In this document: in pieces, positions 19,601 through 30,100 of the stretch
Layout of the letters: the number at the start of each line of letters is the position of its first letter
How positions within the stretch are numbered: the first letter of the stretch is position 1
DNA from: Plutella xylostella
Lineage: Eukaryota > Arthropoda > Insecta > Lepidoptera > Plutellidae
DNA length: 64,000 nucleotides
Assembly (NCBI RefSeq): GCF_932276165.1
Contig: NC_064012.1
Coordinates: forward strand, 14,639,501 to 14,703,500
Direction of reading: 5' to 3'
Program-made: the position numbers and the translations under genes
Notes under the pieces: generated by a model
What the model was told of the DNA's origin: nothing
Database searches by the model: none
The model's input: only the letters and a program-made list of their open reading frames with translations

Positions 19601-20828
19601 GAAACTTGTGTTCGCGACTCTGGTTACCGGTACAGGTAGATACAGGGAACCCGATTCTCTATGTAAGCACCCTAAGCCGCGCTACGCTTTGTGTTAGAAG
19701 TAACGGTATACATTTGACATACACACAATGATCACGACTGTAATCCCCGAAGTGATAGTCAGAGGTGACTCTTTTTCACTGTATATTTGTTTTCACATGA
19801 TAGGTCGTACAATACACTAGGGTACACATCTAACAAGATATGCAGGTATTCTTATAAGGGCTGATTTTTTTAATGGTCAAATAAATGTTATCTGAGGAGT
19901 AAAATTGTTGCTGCCACTGTCTAACACAAACATTCAGTCACTACAGCATCAGAATAGCTCCTCAGATAACTTTTATCTGACTATTGAAAAAACAGCCCTA
20001 AATCAATAAAAAGTATTTTTTAAATGCAAATGAATCATCGCATTTGAAATTGACGGTCAAATGGTGTAGTGGTTAGTGGCCCTTACTGCTATGCCGATGT
20101 CCCGGGTTCGAATCCCGGCTGAGGCAGATATTTGTTTAAAGACAAATATTTGTGCTCGGGTCTTGGGTGTTGATATTTATATTTAACTAATATGTATCTA
20201 TTTATATATTTGTGTAGATATAAGATATATCAGCTGTCCGATACCCATAACACAGGCTCTGCCTAGCTTGGGGTCGGATAGCCGTGTGTGAGATGTCCCC
20301 ACATATTATATTATATTATTATCGAAACCACAGAAAATATGTAATCATGTGGGGTAACTTCAATATTAGTTAGCCCTGAGTATTATAGAAATAAGGTTTA
20401 TTTCTAGTCTTTAAAACTGTAAGTAAGTGTAACATACCGCGCTGGTTTCATCGACCAAATTCGAAGGTAGTATCGGATTCCTGGGACTGGTGAAGTCGTG
20501 CATTCCATCGATACTTTTCTGGGTCTGAAAATAGAGTTGATATTGTAGTTGTAGTCTTTGGTTGAGTTATCTACTAGTTTTCTGATAAACAATAACAGTG
20601 TTTAAATCAAATAAGATCCCGAATATCCCCTAAACCTGTAATCTAACAGATTTTTACAATTTCAATCTAATGCAGTGGAATTTTAGTAGTTGACAAACTC
20701 ATCTTTTATATTTTTTAAATGTAAAAAAATGATATCTAGAATGAAAGGTAACTTACTTTTGCTTTGTGTGAGTGGGCCACAGCCACACATATTGCTAGAA
20801 CTAGCACAATCCGCAACCATAGGGGCAT
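13681..20828 (-). CDS. secreted protein of unknown family, 11 exons, 455 aa
   Basis: Exons on the minus strand: 20828-20757, 20524-20438, 19117-19033, 18398-18166, 17715-17589, 17145-16956, 16537-16408, 15784-15700, 15158-15028, 14532-14391, 13766-13681. All have GT donors and AG acceptors, and phases match throughout to give 455 codons and a TGA. The start MPLWLRIVLVLAICVAVAHS is a clear signal peptide, so the product should enter the secretory pathway. The mature part is aromatic and has about ten Cys (YCFGG, RFSCRV, RYCIDKY, AYCGRG, YICERR, KACPDWYGCN), followed by a Cys-free Asn/Gln-rich end. No transmembrane segment, catalytic motif or known domain was recognised. It lies 350 bp downstream of the zinc-finger gene on the same strand, and its 3' UTR runs into the Harbinger inverted pair. 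The gene structure is well supported; the function is unknown. Confidence 0.88.
13797..13994 (-). mobile_element. Lep1-type Helitron, minus strand
   Basis: ACTAGCTG end, GCTTCGCTTCGCC, GATAAAAAGTAGCCTATGTT and TTATAATATTAGTTAGGA end. It lies in the last intron of the secreted-protein gene, 31 bp upstream of the final exon's acceptor boundary. Confidence 0.8.
14600..14665 (+). repeat. RTE-like LINE 3' end fragment
   Basis: TTTGGGAGAGGCCTACGTCC followed by AGCAGTGAAC and GCTGATGATGA, the 3' tail seen in several copies here. Confidence 0.6.
14884..15020 (+). repeat. LINE 3' end fragment with GAT repeat
   Basis: CCACCAACCCGCACTAGGCC, then AGCAGTGGGGACGTGATGGG and a (GAT)n tail running to exon 9's donor at 15027. 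Related pieces occur at 17510-17565, 57285-57365 and, inverted, 60555-60600. Confidence 0.6.
15456..15669 (-). mobile_element. Lep1-type Helitron, minus strand
   Basis: ACTAGCTG to TTAGTTAGGA with a (CAGA)n run near 15611-15634. It abuts exon 8 of the secreted-protein gene (15700) and lies in the intron after it. Confidence 0.8.
16080..16215 (-). repeat. LINE 3' tail with TAGA microsatellite
   Basis: (TAGA)n followed by ATTCTTTATTTGTACACACA and GGTCTTATCGCTTAAGCGAT, a CR1-like LINE 3' end read on the minus strand. A related tail is at 18855-18965. Confidence 0.5.
18855..18970 (-). repeat. LINE 3' tail
   Basis: ACAATACAATACACTTTATT and GGCCTTATTGCTTAAAGCAA followed by CCAGACAACCTTTG, matching the tail at 16080-16215. 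No coding part remains. Confidence 0.5.
19158..19672. mobile_element. long PIF/Harbinger-type MITE with nested palindromes
   Basis: 515 bp, inverted ends GGGTGCTTACATAGAGAATC, target duplication TAA (19155-19157 and 19673-19675). Compared with the 169-bp relative at 32376-32544 it has extra internal sequence bounded by a perfect 20-bp inverted repeat (19341-19360 and 19475-19494), and inside that an 8-bp-arm GGTACCTA palindrome. It lies in the intron between exons 2 and 3 of the secreted-protein gene. Confidence 0.8.
19858..19998. mobile_element. palindromic MITE, TAA target duplication
   Basis: 141 bp with ends GGGCTGATTTTTT and AAAAAACAGCCC and long inverted arms (AGATAAAAGTTATCTGAGGA). 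TAA at 19855-19857 and 19999-20001. Confidence 0.8.
20056..20322 (+). mobile_element. tRNA-derived SINE
   Basis: A tRNA-like head with an A box around GGTGTAGTGGTTAGTGG and a perfect B box GGTTCGAATCCCGG. The body ends GCCTAGCTTGGGGTCGGATA and the tail is (TATTA)n. The ends cannot pair as a tRNA acceptor stem, so it is a SINE driven by an internal Pol III promoter and not a tRNA gene. Confidence 0.8.
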
Positions 20829-21069
20829 TCTGAGGATCTAAATTATATTGCAAATAAAAATATGTTTAGGACAAAGCTTATCGTTACTAATTGAGATCGT
20901 AAAGTTATACTAAATTGCTAACAGTCAATTACTTTAATTGGTATAGGAATTTTATACTTCAAGTAATAGGTAGTTATAGTCTGTAACTTACTATAGATTT
21001 ATATGTGAAGTTATCAGAGGTGTAAGTACATAAAGCAAACAAAAAGTTAATATGAAAACATGTTCCTAT

Positions 21070-21075
21070 TTTATT
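21070..21075 (-). terminator. polyadenylation signal of the zinc-finger gene
   Basis: AATAAA on the minus strand, 104 bp after the zinc-finger stop codon (21179) and before the first exon of the secreted-protein gene. Confidence 0.6.
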
Positions 21076-21178
21076 TTTCTAACCAAATTAAAACTAGTCA
21101 TTTGACATGGTAATTAATATGCTATATCTATAATCTAGTAAACATAACGTAAATTCGGATTTCTGCAGTTTCAGCAAT

Positions 21179-24100
21179 TCACATGAAAGTTCCGATATTG
21201 TGTTCCGAGCGAAGATGCTTGGTCAGCCATTCGATGTTTTCAAACACCTGCAGACAAAATGTAACTTTAGAATAAGTAGCGCTACATAAATGTATGCATT
21301 CTGTCTGTATTGGATATACGCCCTTATAGCACTGTACCTATCTGAGTGGCATGGCAAGCGATTTATCACGATTCTATATGACACATGTACATACAGCTGA
21401 ATAGATATTTAGGCTACCCGAAAACATTTTAATTTCATGATCCGTTGATGGATGATACGAAAAATATCCTTACCTACCTACCTACAGGGATTATTATATA
21501 CACTGTATGTATCGATAAAATATTACTAATTTCATCTATCGTCCACCCATGAGTCTTATGACCAAACGTTTGGGCACGTGAATTCATATGTGCCCTCTGC
21601 GGATTGTCCATACTAACTCTTATGCCTCTTATGCTGAGTGTACTTAGGCTCCCTACGCACAGGCCGGAGGTTTGCTTAGCGCCTATAGCGCCTAGCGAGT
21701 CACCAAGCGAGTAGCTCAGTAAAACGAACGTTCCTGAATCTTCGTGAAAGGCCGCATTGATACACGCTAAGCGACTGGCTAGGCACCAAGCAAAGCTTCT
21801 GCCTGTGCGGGCGTAGCCTAAAGGTCTTCGCACATTATAACAATTCACCGGCGACTCGACTCTATGCTAGACATTGATATTTAAGCCCTGTGTCATATGT
21901 TCAAGGTTTAATTTCAAAAAATATTATAAAGTAGTAACAACGAGTGGCCTACGCATCGTATGATCGTACACTAAATGTCTTAAAAAACTAAAGTAGTGTG
22001 AGTAGAGTTGCTGTCGCGTTGGCGTGGAGTTGTTATAATGTGCGAAGACCTTTAGGGTGACAACTCACGCTGTCGCAGTAGATGCAGGGCAGCAGCCGGC
22101 AGCTGTGCGCGTCGCAGTGCGTCGCGAACTGCCGCGCGCTGTCGCACGACTCGCCGCACGTGTCGCAGAGCCATTCGCGCTCTGGAGATGAGAGATAAAA
22201 TATTTTATTAGTTTACTGCACGAGGACTAAGGTTACCGACTAAGGGCCAGTTTTTTGATCCCTAGTTAAAAAAAAAAAAAAATTCAAATTTGAACTGTTT
22301 ATTTCATAAAAAAGGTTAATTGGATAAATTAGTAATTCCCGGGTTTAATCTTTACATATTTGAGATTTTTATCCCTGGGAAGGTTGCCCTCATTTACATA
22401 ACTATGTGGTTATAATTAAGTGCCTTATCAATACAAACATAGTACAATTATCATTCTGGTTAATTGTACTATGCTATCTATCAGTTAACTCAACCATTGG
22501 TGAAAAATGGCTACCATTGGTTAAAAACCAAAGCAATTCGTATGCAGATGTCATGCTTGACACGTGATTTGACTAATGGTTAAAGTGGCCTAAGTGCCAC
22601 ATTGCTGCGTTGCGTCACGTCGCCCCAAAGGAACGATCGTCCAAGCATCCCAAAAATTGTATGGCAGCGACGTCACTGCGACGACGCAATGCACTAATGT
22701 GGCCGCACTAGTGTGCTGAAGTGGCAATGGGCTGGTCATGTCTGCGGAAGAACCGATAACCGTTGGGGTAGAAGAGTTCTCGAGTGGAGACCACGAACCT
22801 TCTGCCCACTGGACTGACGACCTTAGGCGGGTAGCCGGTAATGGCTAGATGAGGACGGCCGAGGACCGAATGTTTGGCGCTAGCCTATGCCCAGCAGTGG
22901 ATGATTATTGGCTGATGATGATTTATGCACGCATACTGCATTTTCCATATTAACATAAAAAATAAAGCATGCCTAGAGAATAAAGTTAATTTTCCCTTGA
23001 AAACCAACGTATGATGGATAAAATGTATGGATTTGACAGGTGTGTAAAGTATAAAGGCTATAACACCATACCGCTATCATCCAGGTCTTGATCCAAGTCG
23101 TCAGGGTCGTAGGTGGCCGACCCCGGGCTGAGCCCAGCGCAGCGGTCGAGGCTCGACTCCGACTTGGACTTGCGAGATTCATGCGGCTTAATAAAGGCAC
23201 AGCTCATATAAACGTAACGTAAACGGATCGCCTTCATTTTTTTCTGACAACCAAGCGTTCGCGAGCTTGCGACATAAGAAAAGAAAGGCGATCCGTCTAC
23301 CTTACGTTTATATGAGCTGTGACCTTTAGCTCCAATTTTTCCATAGTCGGTTAGATCGTAACCAGGGATTAGTTAATCAATGGACAACATTTCAAAAAAC
23401 TAAAGCTGCTATAAATCGAAAACCATTTCGAGATTTAGCTCTAAAGGCCACAAAAAAAATGTTTTTGTATTTTTTCGATGTATCATTTTCGAGAAAATCA
23501 TAAAATAGTAAAAAAGTGCTGATGACGTCATGCATCAGGTGCGATGCATTTTGATGATCAAAGCCTATAGATTTAAAAACCAAGTAACTGTCACTTTCAT
23601 TTTTGATTGACGTTGACGTTTTATCGTGACGTTGTTGTTTATTTGGGTCATTTTCATTAATTCTGTTCTGACACTTTCTGACTATTTTTTTTATTTATTA
23701 TTAAGAGATGACCTCTATATAATATGTCCCAGAGCATGCCACCGCCTACACAGCTGAAAAAATGCTTCTGCTTATTTTTTACATGATAAGTACCTACTTT
23801 CCATCATCAGAAATATCAAGGTCATTTGAAAATGACCCATTTGTTGGTTGGCATGTAAACAAAGTTTAAATGTCACTTGTCAGTGTCATTTATGTTTTTT
23901 TGCGAGACTCAGGCAATAGACAAAAATAAAAATTTTGCCTAATATGTGACGTCACTTCCGGTTTTAAAATAATTAACTTTAAAGTTAAAAATAACATGCA
24001 AAAATTTATGTATATACAAAATAAAAAAATACGGGTCCCCTAATTTTCTATAAACTTTCCGAATAACTAATAAAAATATAGGGTAAAAAAAATGAAATGT

Positions 24101-27100
24101 TGTCCATTATACGTCATCTCCATATTGAATTCTTGACAGATGTGTGAAAAGCCAAGCAATAATCCCTGGTTATGCTCTAAACCACTATGGAGAAATTGGC
24201 ACTTATGCTGCTTTTTCCTATATTTTACAAGTATAAAGGCTATAACTCCATACCGCTATCATCTAGGTCCTGATCCAAGTCGTCAGGGTCGTAGGTGGCC
24301 GATCCCGGGCTGAGCCCCGGGCAGCGGTCGAGGCTCGACTCCGACTTGGATTTGCGAGATTCACGCGGCTCGTAGTAGGGGCACGCTGGAAAATGTGTGT
24401 GGAGTTAGAATTCTGGTGAAATCAAGTGTGATAATGTTTTATTTGGACAGTAAAATCACGTTACTGAAATATTAGACAAAAATGCGTCAACGGATGCCAT
24501 TTTAAAAAGTAATGAGTTACCCAATGTAACACTGATTCGCTATTTTGGTTAATTCAACCCCCACCCCGTTTGTTCCACCTGCAATCTGTAACATTTACTC
24601 CACGCCAACCAGGTGACTTTTTATATTTACGATACTGATATGCAAAAGGGCGTTTAGTAAGCTGAAAATGGGTGACGATGGTGGTTACCATCGTCACCCA
24701 TTTTCAGCTTACTAAACGCATTTTAGCAACCTGCTTGCCTAGCACAGGGCGCAAGACGCGCACGTCAAGACTTTACAAAAGTGCTCGCTCGCACGTCGCG
24801 CATATCATGCTTGTCTTACGCCCCGTGCCTCCCTCTATAAAGACACTACCTCCGTGGCCCACGTGTGTGGAGTGGAACACGACGCGCACGCCGCCCACGC
24901 TCTCCGTCACCACGATGTGGGCGGGGCACGCCTTGCCCGTCTTGTAGATCTGCCGCTCGGGCGCCGGCCGGATGCCTTTACCCTGTAATGAGGATATCAT
25001 AATGTCACATATTATACAGGTTGTGGCAAAAAGGGTGATGCAAAGGGTGTTGCAAATACTAACCCGAAAGGGGATGACTCAGCGGGTCATTCTGAACAAC
25101 TTATGTTCTACGAGTTTTGAACAGTAGAACAAACATTGCTCAGAGTGACCCCCTCAGTCAACCCCTTTTGGCTTAGTATACCCTTTTTGCAACACCCTGT
25201 ATAGGGTACTTAGACGAGTTCTCGAGTGGAGACCACGAACAGGCAAACGCAGCGTGGGACGCCTTCCTGCCCGCTTCCGGACCGACGACCTTAGACGGGT
25301 AGTCGGTAGTGGTTGATGAGGAAGGCCGAGGACCGAGTGTTGTGGCGCTCTTTGAAATGAAATGAAATGAAATGAAATAGGTTTATTTGCACGAAAAGTG
25401 GTACAGTATAGGTGTTTAAAGAGTTTACATTACAATAATATAGGTTCCTCACAATTCACCTGTTAAGGCATGCAAAAAATTGTCACAAAGCTATACACTA
25501 TAATTCATGTTAATTTTAATGTTAGGTATCTTAAACTAACATTATTTACATAATTAAAACTTAAGTAGGTGTATTAGAATTTACAGTTATTTACGATATT
25601 ATAAATGTAAGTTAGTTTTATTAGTTATTCGATACAAATATGATTAAAGTTAAGGTACTCTTCGATGGAATAGAAACATTGATTCACAAGCCATTTATGC
25701 AATTTCTTTTTTAATATGATAAGGGGATGACTCTTCAATGGCGCTGGTAATTTATTATATATTTTAATTAACATTCTGTAACAGCTGCGCTGGCAAAATG
25801 TTGTTCTACATGGGGGGTACACTATTTTGTTTGGATGACGAGAATTCTTTTTTATGTCATCATACCATGTGAACAAGGTTCTATGTTTGTGAGCAAAACA
25901 CGCCATTTCGTAAATGTAGAGACTCGGCAATGACAAAATATTCAAGTTTTGGAACAATGGTTTGCAAGTGTCTCTAGGGGCTGCACTGCAAATGGCCCTT
26001 ATACACCGTTTTTGTACAATAAAAACTCTATTGATGTCTCTGGCGTTTCCCCACAGTATGAGTCCATACCGCAGAACTGATGCTACATAGCCGTGATATG
26101 CTGTAAGTGCTGTAGACTTATCAGCGGTATTTTTTAGCCTGTGTAGGGCGTAGACAAAGCGGTCTAATTTGTTACAGACTTTTACTATATGCGGAAGCCA
26201 TGTACATAACTCATCCATGATTATGCCCAAAAATGTTGTAGAAGTTGTATTTTCAATAATTTTATCGTTACATTTTAGTGTCATATTTAGTTTTGTCATT
26301 TTGTTGTTTCTGAATTGTAGATATTTTGTTTGGTTTTCATTAACTTTTAGATTGTTTGCACTTAACCAGTTTGTCACCTTATTAATAGTAGTATTTATAT
26401 GATTTTCAAAATTAACAATGTCATTATTTTTTATAACTATGGAAATGTCGTCTGCGAATAATATACACTTATCATTTGTGATTTCAGGTAAGTCATTGAT
26501 ATATATTAGGAATAGTAAAGGCGATAAAATCCCTCCCTGTGGAACACCATAGTTATTTGTTTCGGGTGTAGAGCTGTGAACTACCAGCTCTCTGTTTTGC
26601 GATAGTGTTGTTATTTGCACTATTTGTTTACGATCCGATAAGTAGCTGTTTAGCCAATCGCGTGCTATACCTCTAATCCCATATTTCTCGCATTTTTCTA
26701 GGAGCACTTTGTGGGATACAAAATCGAACGCCTTAGACATATCGAAAAATACAACAGCTACTGGCTTTCCTTTATCGATATGCTCTACCACTTCAGTAAT
26801 GAGTTGGAATCCAGCTAGGCTCGTAGATTTATTTTTTTGGAACCCATTTTGCTCTATTCTTATAGTGTTATGTTTTAACAAAAAATTTGTTACACGTCCT
26901 TCCATTGCTTTTTCGTATATTTTAGACAATATGCTTATAAGTGCAATGGGACGATAGTTGTTAATGTCAGCTTCGTCATCTTTTTTATGGAGTGGCTTAA
27001 CAACAGTAAATTTCAAAGCAGTCGGGAATTTGCCCGTAGATAGAGAACAATTTATTAAATAAGAGAGTCAACTAAGTAGAGTGCACATGACTTAATAATT

Positions 27101-30100
27101 TTTGTGTTAATTTGGTCAAGACCTACTGAGTTGGTCACGTTAAGAGATTTTATAATGGTCATAACTTCTTTGCTGTCGCAGGGTTTTAAGTATATAGAAT
27201 CATGAATAGATGTTTTCTGTTTTATTTTCAAATTGGTGTTTTTTGATTTAGTTTCGCTATCGATAAATGTTTTATTGAACTCTGTAGCTATGTCAAGTGG
27301 GTGGGTCAATGTTTTATTATTTAAATTAATTTTTTCTATATTGTTTTTTTGTTGATTTTGTCTGTTTTCTTTTATCAATGTCCAAACTGCCTTACATTTA
27401 TTTTTTGAGTTGTTAATAAGTTTTTTACTGGCCATTACTTGTGCTTTGTTAATACATTTTTTTAATGTTTTTGAATATGTTAAATATTTACATTTATTTT
27501 CTTTTGTTTTACTTTCATAATACTTATGACGTAGATATCGACTTTTTTTGCATGCTAGTTTTATACCTGGTGTGACCCATTTTAAGCCGTTGCGGTGTGT
27601 ATTTATTTTAACTTTCAAAATAGGAAAGCAGAGGTGGTAAAACAGTAGGAACATTTCTTTGAACTCTACAAATGCTTCGTCAGCGTCTTTAATTTTGTAT
27701 ACGTGTGACCAAGAAAGTGAGCTTATACAATTTATGAATTTGTCAATGTTATCTTGGCTGTAGTCTCTTTTTTTAATATAGTAATGATGGTTACTTGCTT
27801 GTAGGCATGTTTCGGTAGGAAATGTCATCAATTGGCATGTGTTGTGGTCAGACAAACCGCTTTGTACAGTTTGCGATGATTTTATGTTAGAGATGTTACT
27901 GGCAATGTTGTCGATACAAGTTTTTTGTCGAGTAGGTTCCTTTATGTGTAATTCAATATTATGGTTTATTAATAAAGCGATTAGTTCTTTCGTCTCTTTG
28001 GTATTTTTTAAGATGTCAATGTTTAAATCCCCGCATAAAACAATATTTTTTGTGCGTTTGGTGTTTAATTTATGTAAAAGACTTTCCAGTTGGGTGAAGA
28101 ATGTGTTTAAATTTGATGAAGGCGTACGGTATATACAGATTACAATACATTTAATTTGTGGAATCTCTATTCCACAACATTCAAAACATCTCTCGATAGA
28201 GAAGTCTTTCAGAATTGGAATTTGTTTTGTTTTAATCTCGTTTTTAACGAAAATACAAACTCCGCCCCGTTTTTGAGTTTTGCGTGAGTATGATGACGCC
28301 ATTTTATAGCCAGAGAGATGAGCATTGCTTTCGCTGCCCTGCTTGATAAATGTTTCACTTAGGCAGATTATGTCAGTATGTATGTCTTTTTTGTCGAGAT
28401 CGCTAAGAAATATCTGTACTAGTTCACGTTTACCTAAGAAACCTGCGATATTTTGATGGAAGCATGTAACATAATTTTCTTTACACTGAGGAGGGACGAA
28501 AAAAAATGTTTTTGTTTTGATTAGTCGGAGTGTTTATAAGTTTGTTTGTTACCATTTTCGTGATTGGAGTTGGGCTTGGCAATTTGCTATTTTGTGTGAT
28601 ATTATTTTTATGAAATAATGATTTGATGTTTTTTATAAAACTATTATCGTAGTCTCTACAGTCAATAGAAAAGTTTATGGCTTTAGCAGTTTGTGCAAGG
28701 TAAGCTTTCCTGCTTAAGAAGTCAGGATTAGAGTCCAGAAATTCGCAATTGGGGAAGCTTCCGCATACTGTTTTAAAAGTGCTGTTTATCATGTTTTCAT
28801 TAAGGTGAGAGCTTTTGAAGACTCCTAGTACAATAACTGAGCAGTTTTGACATAATTTCAAGGCAAAGCAAAGTTCTGCGGTTAGTCTCGTAGGATTTGT
28901 GTCGTTTTCTCCCAAACATAGCACCACTAAGTCTTCATGCTTAAAATTGATAGCTCTCATAGATCGCACAATTTCATCGGATTTTGCATTCGGTTTAATA
29001 AATGAGAATATCTGGTAGTCTTTGTATGGTGAGTCTTCTCTATCTATTGATATTGCTTTCGCTAGTCCTCTACATTGTTGAGAACCGAAAAAGTATATCT
29101 TGCTTTTCGAGTCCGGTTGTGTCATCTTTGATTTATTTAAGGTTTCAGAAACTGCGCTATTTGACTCTTGACGTCCATCAACCAAATCTTGTATCTTTGC
29201 GCTGGTAGAGTTTGTAGAGTTGTCCGATATTAGACTCGTATTTTTAGATTGGTCCTCCACGTCGATGGTAAAATCTAGTTTCCTCTTATTTATACGTTTC
29301 TTACGGGATTTTTTTCCTGATTTTTTTGTTGTGCTTATCTTGTCATTGCAGATTTTCTTTAAAGTGTTTATTTTAGATTCATTACCTTTAGTCTTGTTTC
29401 GTAGTTCGGTGTTTTCTAGAGTTAACCTGTCAACCTCTGCGTTTGCGCTTTTTAATTGCGTTTGTAAATCGATTATTTGCTGTCTTAGTTCCTGAACTTC
29501 TGATGGGCCACCATCAGTAGATAAATCGGGCAGACTTGTAGTTTCGAAGTCTGACTCACAAGTGGCGCAGCTTGTCTCGCTATCACTCGGTGTCAGAACC
29601 TTTCTATTATTATTTTTATAGGTTGCATAGTCGTCACGTCGGCCATGTGAGTTACTGGAAGCTCCTTGGGAAAGACATGCGATGCATATGTATTTTTCTT
29701 TGTGTTCTTTTGTCATAAGACAATACCGTTTGTCGGATACATTCTGGCAGTCTAGGCAATATGACTGTTTGCAGCTTTTACATAAAAGTGACTCGTTTTT
29801 CTTTAGTAGCATTTTGCTGCATCTGTGGCATGATGTGTTTGCATAATTTTTTTGCCGTTTATCCATGTCCTTTTATTATTAAAATAAAATTTATGTTTGC
29901 GTGCCCTCTAGTGGCGGTTTTGATGCCAATCACCTGTATATTCAATTTAGTGCCCTCTAGTGGTGAGTAGCAAGATTACTTAATCACCTATTGATTATAT
30001 GCCAGGTTCACTAATTACAACCTTAGTAAAGCAGCTAGTTTAGTAGTTCTGCGTTCTTCTACTAGATGTCACTGAGTTGTGTTATTTATAAAAATTTGAA

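Noticed and set aside
20056..20130. tRNA gene
   Set aside because: The internal promoter boxes are excellent, but the ends do not form an acceptor stem and the sequence continues into a SINE body and tail.
26169..29495. plus-strand frames across the LINE
   Set aside because: Low-complexity hydrophobic shadows of the minus-strand LINE proteins.
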